A stretch of DNA of 12,107 nt from DATAEK01 sp036258055. GTDB taxonomy: Bacteria; Acidobacteriota; Vicinamibacteria; Vicinamibacterales; 2-12-FULL-66-21. This document shows, piece after piece, positions 1 through 7,399 of this stretch (its first letter is position 1; each line of letters begins with the position of its first letter). A model generated the notes under the pieces. The model was not told the DNA's origin and made no database searches. It saw only the letters and a program-made list of their open reading frames with translations. Where the stretch lies: NCBI GenBank assembly GCA_036258055.1, contig DATAEK010000052.1, positions 1 through 12,107 on the forward strand, read 5' to 3'. Made by a program: the position numbers and the translations under genes.

Positions 1-201
1 CGAGCGCTGGCAGGCCGCTGCAGCGGGCCCAGGCCAGAATTAGTGAAAGCAGGCTGCCGCCCAAGCCAGCGGCACGAGCGTAAGCAAGCGCTGGCAGGCC
101 ACGGGAGCGGGCCCGGCCAGAAGTATTGAAAGTGGGCTGTCGCCCCAAGCCAGCGGCGCGAACAGCCCTGAGCCGCAGCGAGCGCGAACGCGCGAGCTGC
201 A

Positions 202-227
202 GTGTCTGGGGGTGGGGCCCCAGACAC
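202..227. repeat. Perfect 10-bp stem-loop, GGGG-GTGGGG-CCCC core
   Basis: GTGTCTGGGG (202-211) is exactly complementary to CCCCAGACAC (218-227) around a six-base GTGGGG loop. It lies in the extra module between repeat copies 2 and 3. There is no T-run on either side, so it is not a classical intrinsic terminator. Confidence 0.8.
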
Positions 228-247
228 ACGAAGCAAAGAAGCGAGTG

Positions 248-280
248 CTGGCAGGCCGCGGGGGTGGGGCCCCCGGCCAG
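248..280. repeat. Bulged stem-loop in repeat copy 3, same core
   Basis: GGCC (254-257) and GGGGG (260-264) pair with CCCCC (270-274) and GGCC (275-278), with a two-base GC bulge at 258-259 and a TGGGG loop. The 14-mer GGGGGTGGGGCCCC at 260-273 is identical to that at 208-221 and 347-360. Confidence 0.7.
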
Positions 281-341
281 AAGTAATGAAAGTGGGCTGT
301 CGCCCCAAGTCAGCGGCGCGAGCATAAGCGAGCGCTGGCAG

Positions 342-365
342 GCCGCGGGGGTGGGGCCCCGCGGC
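342..365. repeat. Perfect 9-bp stem-loop ending 9 bases before the Sco start codon
   Basis: GCCGCGGGG (342-350) pairs perfectly with CCCCGCGGC (357-365) around the same GTGGGG loop as the hairpin at 202-227. The right arm differs from repeat copy 3 (GCGGC in place of CGGCC), and that change makes this stem perfect. It sits where the ribosome-binding site of the next gene would be expected. Confidence 0.75.
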
Positions 366-374
366 AAACTGAAT

Positions 375-950
375 ATGACCGCTGCAAAACTCTGTGCACT
401 CGCGCTGTCGCTGGCGGCATCGGCCTGTCAGAACAGCCAGCCGGCGAAGGTCGGCGACCAACCGCCTGGCTTCGGCGGCGACTTCTCGCTGACGACTCAG
501 GACGGCAAGCGATTCGACCTGCGGGACGTGCGCGGGCGGGCCGTGCTCCTCTTTTTCGGCTACACCTCCTGCCCGGACATGTGCCCGATGACGATGTCGC
601 GGATTGCGAGTGCGCTCGATCGCCTGGGCTCGGACGCGTCCCGGGTCGTGACGCTCTTCGTGTCCGTCGATCCGAAGCGCGACACGCCGGCTGTTCTCAA
701 GGAGTACGTGGGAAGCTTCAGCACGCCGCTCATTGGCCTGACGGGCAGCCCCGACGAAGTCGCGCACGTGACGTCGTCGTATCACGCGACTTACGAGCTC
801 GTCGACAACGGGTCGCCGAACTACCTGGTCAATCACACGACGGCGATCTTTTTGATCGACAAGCAGGGAAAACTTCGTCAGTTCTACGCTTACAACGAGA
901 ACCCGGACACGCTGGCGGCGGCGCTCAAACGCGTGCTGAAGGAGAATTGA
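375..950 (+). CDS. sco: Sco1/SenC family copper chaperone, lipoprotein
   Basis: Thioredoxin-fold Sco protein of 191 residues, expected to sit on the outer face of the cytoplasmic membrane and deliver or reduce copper at the CuA site of cytochrome c oxidase. Visible signature: the copper-binding TSCPDMCP motif (C66 and C70), the SVDPKRDTP strand-turn (about 97-105) and the conserved histidine in VNHTTAIFLID (H154). All three copper ligands are present. The N-terminus MTAAKLCALALSLAASAC is a short signal with a lipobox-like ASAC, Cys18 being the likely lipidated residue. I chose the ATG at 375 because translation upstream runs through repeat DNA (residues such as WQAAGVGP occur twice) and this ATG begins the signal sequence directly. 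No Shine-Dalgarno sequence is visible before it; a hairpin ends at 365 instead. The next gene starts 11 bp after the stop, so the two are an operon. Confidence 0.93.
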   Translation: MTAAKLCALALSLAASACQNSQPAKVGDQPPGFGGDFSLTTQDGKRFDLRDVRGRAVLLFFGYTSCPDMCPMTMSRIASALDRLGSDASRVVTLFVSVDPKRDTPAVLKEYVGSFSTPLIGLTGSPDEVAHVTSSYHATYELVDNGSPNYLVNHTTAIFLIDKQGKLRQFYAYNENPDTLAAALKRVLKEN

Positions 951-961
951 GGAGGACATTC

Positions 962-1483
962 ATGGGTAACAGCCTCGAGCCTGTGCGCACGATGCCGCTG
1001 CTCGTCTGGCTCGCCGTGCTCGCGCTGCCGCTCGCCGGCTGCAGCGCGGCGGCGCAGGAAGAGTCGCGCGTGAAGTCGGTCGAAGCCAGGATCGACGGCC
1101 TGACGTGCCCGACGTGTGTCCCGCCGCTCACGAACTCCCTGCATCAGCATTTCGACAAGGCGAAGATCGAGGTCGACGACGAGAAAGACACGGCCACCGT
1201 GCGGTTCGACGAGAAGCAGGCGTTCTCCGAAGCCGCGTTCCGGCAGGCCGCGACCGACGTCCGCATGCGCGTTGTCGGCTTCCGAATCCAGGCCTGCGGA
1301 CGAATCGAAGCGTCGGGCAACGAACGCTGGCTCAAGGCAGGCAGCAATCGCTTCCTGGTGCACAGCGAGCGTGACATGCCGGTCGACAAGCCGTTGTGCC
1401 TCGACGGACGGATCGACAGCAATCAGGAGCCGGCCCAGCTCGAGGTCTCGGCTTTCGAGCTGCAGACGAGGTCGGGCTCTTAA
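962..1483 (+). CDS. Lipoprotein with heavy-metal-associated (HMA)-like domain
   Basis: A 173-residue protein with a clear lipoprotein signal (MPLLVWLAVLALPLAGC; lipobox LAGC, lipidated Cys27). Residues about 38-110 look like a ferredoxin-like HMA fold: strand VKSVEARIDG, the metal-binding loop LTCPTC (C49, C52), a helix, then EVDDEKDTATVRFDEKQAFS, the expected strand-strand-helix order. The C-terminal 60 residues (from about 113) contain two further cysteines and I do not recognise them. The start is well supported: AGGAGG at 950-955, six bases before the ATG, overlapping the Sco stop codon region. Placement 11 bp behind Sco suggests a copper relay at the membrane, with this protein handing Cu(I) to Sco or receiving it. 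The CxxC spacing is seen in the sequence; copper rather than another soft metal, and the partnership, are inferred. Confidence 0.75.
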   Translation: MGNSLEPVRTMPLLVWLAVLALPLAGCSAAAQEESRVKSVEARIDGLTCPTCVPPLTNSLHQHFDKAKIEVDDEKDTATVRFDEKQAFSEAAFRQAATDVRMRVVGFRIQACGRIEASGNERWLKAGSNRFLVHSERDMPVDKPLCLDGRIDSNQEPAQLEVSAFELQTRSGS

Positions 1484-1586
1484 CCAGATGACCTCATGTC
1501 CGTTGGCCATTGTTTCGCGCGCGACAACGAGTGAGCCGGTGATCATCCAGAGTTGACAGCCGGGCAGACCGATTCGGAGGAGACGT
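1484..1586. other. Intergenic gap between the lipoprotein and the propeller gene
   Basis: No gene and no convincing terminator. A perfect TTGACA occurs at 1553-1558, but the matching -10 position falls on the ribosome-binding site GGAGGAG (1576-1582), so it cannot serve the next gene as a standard promoter. Read-through from the Sco transcript is likely. Confidence 0.5.
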
Positions 1587-3803
1587 ATGACTGCATTGGT
1601 GCGAGGACGGGGTGCGTGGGCCCGAGGTCTCGTCGGGGCGATGGCGGGCGCGGTCCTTCTGATTTCACAAGGACATCCCGATGCCGCCTGGGGCGTGCTG
1701 CCGCATGGACGTCTCGTCAGGATGGATCCGCTGCCGGCGGAGACCAGCGTCTGCGTCTGGCCTGCCGCGGTCCAGTGGGCGGAGCGCGCCGGCGATCGGC
1801 AGGGCCGCAGGCGAGCAATGCTGGCGTTCGGCGACGAGACGAAGGTCTTCGCCGGAAGTCCGACCCGCAAGGTGCAGGACAAGTACCCGGGGTTCGCCGC
1901 CATCGCGGTCGATCCGGAACGCAACGAAGTGATCCTCACTGACGAGAACCTGTTCCAGGTCCTGGTCTACGATCGCCTGGAGAACACGGCACCCAAGGCG
2001 GAGATGAGCACGCCGAAGCGGACGCTGGCCGGCGACAACACGCTCATCGAGTTCGAGTCGGGCGTGCACGTGGATCCGAAGACGGGTGACATCTTCGCCC
2101 CGAACAACGACACCGTCGACACGCTGGTCGTCTTCGGTCACGGGACGCAGGGGGACACCGCGCCCAAGCGGGCGCTCAAAACGCCGCATGGCACGTTCGG
2201 CATCGCCGTGGACGACGAGCGGAACGAGATGTTCCTCACGACGCAGCACGATTCGACGGTCGTGGTGTTCAAGAAGGATGCGAACGGCGACGATGCGCCG
2301 CTGCGTCTGTTGCAGGGCGACAACACCGGTCTTGCCGATCCGCACGGCATCGCGATCGATTCGAAGCAGCAGGTCTTCTACGTCGCCAACTACGGATCGA
2401 GTGCGCTCCGGCGCGCGGATCAGGAGATCCGCACCGGCGTTCCAGGATCGGGCAAGGGCCGCGACAAGGCGAACTGGCCGCTGGGACGCGAGTACGCGGT
2501 TCCAGGCAGCGGCACGCACGCCGGCCCCTCGATCAGCGTGCACGCGCTGACCGCCAAGGGCAACGACAAAGCGCTGAAGTTCATCAAAGGACCGAAGACA
2601 CAGCTCAATTGGCCCACCGGCCTTGCATTCGATCCGGTCCACCGCGAGTTGTTCGTGGCCAACGACATGGGGCCATCTATCCTCGTGTTCGACGCGGACG
2701 CGAGCGGCGACGTCGCGCCGAAGCGCGTGCTGAAGGGACCGCAGACGAAGCTCGCCAATCCCACGTCGGTCGCACTGGATTTGAAGAACAACGAGCTGTG
2801 GGTTGCGAACTTCGGCGGGCATACCGCCACCGCGTATCCGATCACCGCCTCTGGTGACGCGGCACCGATCCGCACGATTCGCAGCGCACCGGATTCTGCG
2901 CCGTCGCTCATGATCGGCAACCCCGGGGCCCTCACCTACGATTCAAAGCGAGAGCAGATCCTCGTCCCGAACTGCGTCGCGCATCCGCAGATCGCGGTAT
3001 TCGCGCGGCTTGCTGACGGCAACGCGGCGCGCGATCGCGCCATCGAAGGCCAGAACACGATGCTCGGCCGCACGATGCACGGAATCGACTACGACGAGAT
3101 CCACGACGAGATCGTGGTGCCGCAGCAGTTCGGTCAGGCGATCCTGATCTTCAAGGCGTCGGCGCAGGGCGAAGAGCGGCCAATCCGCGTCATCCAGGGT
3201 TCGAAGACGATGCTGACCGCGCTCGACCGTCTGGCCGTCGACGCGCCGAACAACGAAATCTACGTCCCGGAGGGAGACCGCGTGCTGGTGTTCGACTCAC
3301 GCGCCAACGGCAACGTCGCACCAAAACGCGTGCTCGGCGGGCCCGAGACTGGCTTCACGGCCGCAGGCGCGGTTGCGATCGATCACACTCGCAACCTGAT
3401 CGTGGTCGGCGCCGACACGCGCAGTGCCGACGGCCGCGGCGTGCCGATGCTCGCGATCTTCGATCGGACGGCTGCGGGGAACGTCAAGCCGAAGCGCGCG
3501 ATCTACGGTGAGAAGTCGCGCCTGAACGACGCGGGAAACATGCGGATCTTCCCGGAAGGCGGCCTGATCTTCGTGACGCAGCAGACCGGGTACGTGGGCG
3601 TCTGGAGCATCGACGACAACGGCGAGGTCCCGCCGCGATTCACGGTCGGCGGTCCCGGCGGCATCATCCAGAAGCCGCGAGGCCTCGACATCGATCCCAA
3701 GCACAACGCCGTCATCGTCTCCGACAAGGGCCTGAACGCGCTGCTCACCTACGAGATGCCGCAGGTGTTTCAGGTAACCACGGTTCCGGCGGCGCGGAGG
3801 TAG
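1587..3803 (+). CDS. Secreted NHL/YVTN-type beta-propeller protein, twelve blade repeats
   Basis: A 738-residue exported protein. The N-terminus has arginines followed by GLVGAMAGAVLLISQG, a signal peptide ending near residue 36. From about residue 100 to 725 I count twelve repeats of the pattern PxGIAxDxxxxELFVAN...ILVFDxxAxGDxAPKRxLxG, starting near residues 103, 159, 203, 252, 342, 391, 446, 497, 545, 593, 648 and 697. The usual propeller has six to eight blades, so this is probably two six-bladed domains. Blade 4 carries an insertion of about 40 residues (roughly 276-313) with two VPGSG motifs. No catalytic motif is visible; such proteins commonly bind partners or ligands, so I give no activity. 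Start supported by GGAGGAG at 1576-1582, four bases before the ATG. It follows the Sco and HMA-like genes by 103 bp and may share their transcript. Hypothetical in function; fold confident. Confidence 0.85.
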   Translation: MTALVRGRGAWARGLVGAMAGAVLLISQGHPDAAWGVLPHGRLVRMDPLPAETSVCVWPAAVQWAERAGDRQGRRRAMLAFGDETKVFAGSPTRKVQDKYPGFAAIAVDPERNEVILTDENLFQVLVYDRLENTAPKAEMSTPKRTLAGDNTLIEFESGVHVDPKTGDIFAPNNDTVDTLVVFGHGTQGDTAPKRALKTPHGTFGIAVDDERNEMFLTTQHDSTVVVFKKDANGDDAPLRLLQGDNTGLADPHGIAIDSKQQVFYVANYGSSALRRADQEIRTGVPGSGKGRDKANWPLGREYAVPGSGTHAGPSISVHALTAKGNDKALKFIKGPKTQLNWPTGLAFDPVHRELFVANDMGPSILVFDADASGDVAPKRVLKGPQTKLANPTSVALDLKNNELWVANFGGHTATAYPITASGDAAPIRTIRSAPDSAPSLMIGNPGALTYDSKREQILVPNCVAHPQIAVFARLADGNAARDRAIEGQNTMLGRTMHGIDYDEIHDEIVVPQQFGQAILIFKASAQGEERPIRVIQGSKTMLTALDRLAVDAPNNEIYVPEGDRVLVFDSRANGNVAPKRVLGGPETGFTAAGAVAIDHTRNLIVVGADTRSADGRGVPMLAIFDRTAAGNVKPKRAIYGEKSRLNDAGNMRIFPEGGLIFVTQQTGYVGVWSIDDNGEVPPRFTVGGPGGIIQKPRGLDIDPKHNAVIVSDKGLNALLTYEMPQVFQVTTVPAARR

Positions 3804-3811
3804 GCCTTCGG

Positions 3812-3839
3812 AATGGCAAATGGCAAATGGTAAATGGGA
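3812..3839. repeat. Heptamer tandem repeat, 4 x AATGG(C/T/G)A
   Basis: Four direct copies of a 7-bp unit: AATGGCA at 3812 and 3819, AATGGTA at 3826, AATGGGA at 3833. It starts 8 bp after the propeller stop codon and is AT-rich against its surroundings. Probably a slippage-prone intergenic microsatellite; no function is visible. Confidence 0.85.
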
Positions 3840-3850
3840 ACCTTTGCCAT

Positions 3851-3870
3851 CAGGCGGCTTCAGCCGCCTG
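3851..3870. terminator. Perfect 8-bp hairpin between convergent genes, likely bidirectional terminator
   Basis: CAGGCGGC (3851-3858), loop TTCA, GCCGCCTG (3863-3870). It lies between the converging propeller and permease genes, ending one base from the permease stop codon. No long T-run follows on either strand, so termination strength is uncertain; GC-rich stems of this type are also a common dispersed intergenic repeat. Confidence 0.55.
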
Positions 3871-3871
3871 C

Positions 3872-6325
3872 CTACTCTTGTCTGAGCGCTGACATCGGAT
3901 CGATTCTGGCCGCGCGCCAGGCGGGCACGAGGCACGCCGTCAGAGCGATGGCGAGGAAGACGACCGCCACGGCGGCAAGGCTGGGCACATCGATCGGGCT
4001 GGTCTGAAACAGCAGCGATTCGATGAAGCGCGAGAGCGCGACCGCGCCCCCGAGTCCAACGGCGATGCCGGCCAGGACCGGAATCGCACCGCCACCGACG
4101 ACCATCCGGAGCAGATCCCAGCGCGATGCACCCAGCGCGGCACGAATGCCCAGTTCCTGCGTGCGCTTCGCGGTCACGAACGAGAGGACGCCGTAGATGC
4201 CCGCGCAGGCGAGCAGCATCGCCAGCACTGCAAATCCGCTGAGCAGCATCGTCGGCAGGCGGCGGCCGGACATCGAGTCCGACTTGAGCTGCTCGACGGT
4301 CATCGGCCGATCGAGTACCTGGGTCTTGTTGACGCGCCACACCGCACGCTGCATGGATTTGATGAGCGCGCCTCCTTCGCCGCTGCCCCGCGCGACGAGC
4401 CCGAGTCCGACGACGGGATTCTGAGCGAAGCTCGCGTACGCCCCCACGTCCGTGGGGTTCTCCAGTCCGGAGCCTTTTTCGTCAGCGACAACGCCGACGA
4501 TCTCCCAGGCGACGCGCGGTCCCAGCCCTCGCCTCGACGGGAGGATCTTCTCGACCAGAATCTGCTGGCCGATCGCGCTGTCGTTCGGCGAGTAGCGACG
4601 GACGAACGACTCGTTCACGACGACCACCGGCATCGATCCGGCGGTATCGCGATCGTCGAGCAGGCGGCCCGCCACCAGCCGCAGGCCGAGCGTCTGAAAA
4701 TACCGCGGCGTGACTATTTTGAACCCGGTCCCGACCTCCTCGTCCGGTTTGCTCGCCATCCGGAATGGCATGCCGTCGCCCCACCCCCGCAACGGAATGG
4801 CAGTCGCCACGGCGGCCTCGCGGACTCCAGGGATCGCTCGGACTTCGTCGAGAATCTGTTGAATGTACTGCGTCAACTGGGCGACGTTCGGGTCGGATTC
4901 GCTCGACAGCGGCAAGTACGCAGCGACCATCCCCTCGATGTTGTATCCGGTGTCGACGTTCATCACTCGTTGGAAGCTGCGGATCAACACTCCCGCACCT
5001 GCGAGCAGGATGAACGCGATGGCGACCTGCAGGGCCACGAACACGTGACGCGTGTACAACGCCCGGCGACCGGCGGAACTCGCGCGTCCGCCCTCCTTCA
5101 ACGCCTCGGCAGTTGATTGGCGTGAGGCCTGGACCGCGGGCGACAAGCCGAAGCCCACGCTCGTCAGGATCGTGACTGCGGCCAGAAACACCAGCACACG
5201 GCCGTCCATGCCGACGTTGGCCTCGGCCGGAAAATAGAAAGGCGGCAGCAGACTCTGGATGCCGCGGAGCAGCAGGTATCCGAACCCGATGCCGAGGACC
5301 GCACCGATCGACGACAGCAGCAGGCTCTCGGTCAACAGCATGCGGATCAGGCGTCCTCGACGCGCGCCGAGCGCGAGGCGGAGCGTGATTTCGCGCGAGC
5401 GCAGCGTGGCGCGCGCCATCATCAGGTTCGCAAGGTTCGCGCAGCCGATGAGCAGCACCGCAACGACCGCCGACATCAGCACGGTCAACGACAACCGCAT
5501 CTGAGGACCGACGATGCGATCCACGTAGCGATCGACGGTCGCTCCCCATCCTTTCTTCACGGCCGGATAGAGCTCGGCGATCCGTGCGGCAATGGCGCTC
5601 ATCTCCGCCTGTGCCTGCTGAAAGGACACGTCCGGCTTCAGCCGGGCGACTGCCGACAGAAAGTGATAGTCGCGCGCCACCTGAGGAGGGAATGCCAGAG
5701 GGATCCAGAGATCGGACGCACGTCGATCGAACTCGCTGTTGGCCGGCATCACCCCGATGACCGTGTACGGCTCCCCGTTGAGGAGAATGTCGTGGCCGAC
5801 GATCGCTGGATCGGCGCCGAACAGGTTCAGCCAGAGCCGGTGACTCAAGACGGTCACCTTTTCATGGCCACGCTGATCTTCGTTCCTCGCGAAGGTACGT
5901 CCGAGGGCTGCCTGCACGCCGAAGACGTCGAAGTAAGGCGCTGACACCACGCCGACGCGGAGCGAACGTGGCTCACCGCTCGCGGAGCTGGACGACGGGC
6001 TCGCGGAATAGCTCATGGTCGCGCCGGTCGTCGCCGCCATGGCCTCGAAGGAGTGGCTCTGCTGCCTCCAGTCGATGTAGTTCGCGGCAGCGATGCCGTT
6101 GCGCAGTCCGCCGGGCGGTTTCTCCCAGATCAGGACGATGCGCTCCGGGTGCGGGTAGCCGATCGACTTCAGGAGCACGCCGTCAACGAGGCTGAAAATG
6201 GCGGCGTTGGCGCCCAGGCCGAGCGCGATCGTCAACACGGCGAAAAAGGTGAAGCCAGGGCTCCGCCTGAGTACCCTCCAGGCGTAACGGATGTCGCTCA
6301 GTGTCCCGTCGATGGCGGCGCGCAC
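3872..6325 (-). CDS. ADOP-type ABC transporter permease (two MacB/FtsX halves)
   Basis: An 817-residue integral membrane protein. Two FtsX units in tandem each contain four probable membrane spans: about 27-50, 281-303, 335-357 and 378-400, then 427-449, 694-717, 745-765 and 781-803. Large periplasmic MacB-like domains lie at about 52-275 and 455-690. The cytoplasmic coupling motif after the second span of each half is visible twice: REITLRLALGARRGRLIRML (311-330) and QELGIRAALGASRWDLLRMV (723-742). This is the duplicated architecture of acidobacterial orphan permeases, at their usual length; they are called orphan because the ATPase is encoded elsewhere, and none is found here. Substrate unknown; relatives act in mechanotransmission, efflux or lipoprotein handling. 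Start is GTG at 6325, chosen for AGGAGG (6331-6336 on this strand) five bases upstream. The FGE gene ends 39 bp upstream, implying co-transcription. Confidence 0.93.
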   Translation of the reverse strand: MRAAIDGTLSDIRYAWRVLRRSPGFTFFAVLTIALGLGANAAIFSLVDGVLLKSIGYPHPERIVLIWEKPPGGLRNGIAAANYIDWRQQSHSFEAMAATTGATMSYSASPSSSSASGEPRSLRVGVVSAPYFDVFGVQAALGRTFARNEDQRGHEKVTVLSHRLWLNLFGADPAIVGHDILLNGEPYTVIGVMPANSEFDRRASDLWIPLAFPPQVARDYHFLSAVARLKPDVSFQQAQAEMSAIAARIAELYPAVKKGWGATVDRYVDRIVGPQMRLSLTVLMSAVVAVLLIGCANLANLMMARATLRSREITLRLALGARRGRLIRMLLTESLLLSSIGAVLGIGFGYLLLRGIQSLLPPFYFPAEANVGMDGRVLVFLAAVTILTSVGFGLSPAVQASRQSTAEALKEGGRASSAGRRALYTRHVFVALQVAIAFILLAGAGVLIRSFQRVMNVDTGYNIEGMVAAYLPLSSESDPNVAQLTQYIQQILDEVRAIPGVREAAVATAIPLRGWGDGMPFRMASKPDEEVGTGFKIVTPRYFQTLGLRLVAGRLLDDRDTAGSMPVVVVNESFVRRYSPNDSAIGQQILVEKILPSRRGLGPRVAWEIVGVVADEKGSGLENPTDVGAYASFAQNPVVGLGLVARGSGEGGALIKSMQRAVWRVNKTQVLDRPMTVEQLKSDSMSGRRLPTMLLSGFAVLAMLLACAGIYGVLSFVTAKRTQELGIRAALGASRWDLLRMVVGGGAIPVLAGIAVGLGGAVALSRFIESLLFQTSPIDVPSLAAVAVVFLAIALTACLVPAWRAARIDPMSALRQE

Positions 6326-6364
6326 GCGGCCCTCCTGACAGCGATTTCTTTCGCCGGCGAACGA

Positions 6365-7357
6365 TCAGGACGCCGGCGTTGGCCGGACGATGCAGCGGAA
6401 GCCGAGGTGGCAAGTAGAAGTGTCAATCGGTTCAGGGAACCGTGCTGCCGGCCGATAGCGGCGGCAGTAGTTGGGAGCGCAGAGGTGCGAGCCCCCTTTG
6501 ATGACCTTTCGCGGAATGCGGATCCGCGGGTCGCAATTGTCGTAACTCTCGGTCTCGGGCCCACCGCGCGGGTTTCGGGGAGCGCAGCACGCGTGCTCGG
6601 TCTGTTCGGGATGTCGTGAGCTGTACCAATCGGTCGTCCATTCCCAGACGTTCCCGGTCATGTCGACGAAGCCGTAGCCGTTCGGCGGAAACGCACCGAC
6701 TGGAGACGTCCCCTCGTAGCCGTCGGTCTTCAGGTTCTGCCAGGGGAACTCACCCTGCCAGAAGTTCGCCATGGGTTTGCCGTCGGGCATCAGCTCCGAG
6801 CCCCACGCAAACTCGGCGGCGTCGAGGCCTCCACGGGCAGCAAGCTCCCACTCAGCTTCCGTCGGCAGCGCCTTTCCGGCCCAGCGTGCGTAGGCTTCGG
6901 CATCCGAGTACGCCACGTGGACGACGGGATGATCCTCGCGCCCGATGATCGTCGAGTTCGGTCCGCGTGGATGCCTCCAGTCAGCCCCCAGAACCCACTT
7001 CCACCAGTTCCGAAAATCGCGCAGGTCCACCGGACCTCGTGCCTTCGTGAAGACCAGTGAGCCCGGCTGCATCAACTCTTTCTTGGCGCCCGGATACTCG
7101 CTGGGTTCGGGCGCGATTTCAGCGAAGGTGCGATGCCCGGTCGCCTCGACGAAGGCGCGGAACTGTTTGTTAGTGATCGGCGTGCGATCCATCCAGAACC
7201 CGTCGACCGACACGCGATGCGCCGGCGCCTCTTCCGGGTAGTGGCTGTCGGATCCCATGAGGAAGGTCGTTCCGGGAACCCAGATCATGTCCGCGTGCGG
7301 CACCGGCGATGGAACGTCTGGACTCGAAGAGGCTGGCACCGTCACAGGTTGGCTCAT
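6365..7357 (-). CDS. Formylglycine-generating enzyme (SUMF1/FGE-sulfatase family)
   Basis: A 330-residue cytoplasmic enzyme (no signal peptide; the N-terminus is a Pro/Ser-rich tail of about 22 residues). The SUMF1 fold begins at MIWVPGTTFLMGS (24-36) and includes LPTEAEWELAARGG (164-177) and GNVWEWTTDWY (235-245). The end carries the true FGE active site: KGGSHLCAPNYCRRYRPAAR, with Cys293 and Cys298 spaced as Cys336 and Cys341 of human FGE, and Ser290 matching its Ser333. Many SUMF1-fold proteins lack these cysteines, so this one is likely to oxidise a sulfatase cysteine to formylglycine using Cu(I) and O2. No sulfatase gene is in the window, so its client is elsewhere or not a sulfatase. 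The ATG at 7357 has GAGGG six bases upstream. It heads a probable two-gene transcript with the ADOP permease. Confidence 0.92.
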   Translation of the reverse strand: MSQPVTVPASSSPDVPSPVPHADMIWVPGTTFLMGSDSHYPEEAPAHRVSVDGFWMDRTPITNKQFRAFVEATGHRTFAEIAPEPSEYPGAKKELMQPGSLVFTKARGPVDLRDFRNWWKWVLGADWRHPRGPNSTIIGREDHPVVHVAYSDAEAYARWAGKALPTEAEWELAARGGLDAAEFAWGSELMPDGKPMANFWQGEFPWQNLKTDGYEGTSPVGAFPPNGYGFVDMTGNVWEWTTDWYSSRHPEQTEHACCAPRNPRGGPETESYDNCDPRIRIPRKVIKGGSHLCAPNYCRRYRPAARFPEPIDTSTCHLGFRCIVRPTPAS

Positions 7358-7399
7358 GAGAATCCCTCGGGCAGCTCGTTCAACTTGCGGACCAGCCCC

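Larger units (their letters stand above)
1..374. repeat. Array of imperfect ~85-bp GC-rich repeats upstream of the Sco gene
   Basis: Four copies of a unit beginning CGAGCGCTGGCAGGCC (first C missing or changed in some) start at about 1, 85, 242 and 329. Each full unit continues into GGCCAGAA, then a GTG/TTG/ATG AAAG segment, then a CGCCCAAGCCAGCGG-like segment; the fourth copy is cut short by the Sco start codon. Copies 1 and 2 are 84 bp apart and copies 3 and 4 are 87 bp apart, while 165-241 is an extra module between copies 2 and 3. Although an open frame runs through the array into the Sco gene from a TTG at 126, single-base length differences between copies (for example one fewer C in copy 1 near 60) break any shared frame, so the array is best read as non-coding. 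It resembles a dispersed intergenic repeat family, but no second array occurs in this window. Confidence 0.8.

Noticed and set aside
286..327. Micro-ORF of 13 residues (MKVGCRPKSAARA) repeated in the array
   Set aside because: The equivalent positions in copies 1 and 2 start with GTG or TTG and lose the frame through a one-base length change, so there is no sign of selection on a peptide.
126..374. N-terminal extension of the Sco protein starting at a TTG
   Set aside because: The extension is translated repeat DNA with no conserved domain, and the frame is not kept between repeat copies. The ATG at 375 begins a lipoprotein signal directly.
1..374. CRISPR array
   Set aside because: The repeats are long, imperfect and nearly contiguous with no unique spacers of constant length, and no cas gene is present.
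1553..1558. Perfect TTGACA as a -35 element for the propeller gene
   Set aside because: The -10 position would fall on the ribosome-binding site, leaving no room for a leader.
890..1939. Long minus-strand open frame of 349 codons across the Sco, lipoprotein and propeller genes
   Set aside because: It is a shadow of three well-supported plus-strand genes, has Arg/Ala/Pro-rich composition typical of antisense GC-rich DNA, and shows no domain.
4482..5549. Minus-strand open frame of 355 codons inside the permease
   Set aside because: It overlaps the confidently identified permease in another frame and its translation is low-complexity Arg/Gly-rich.
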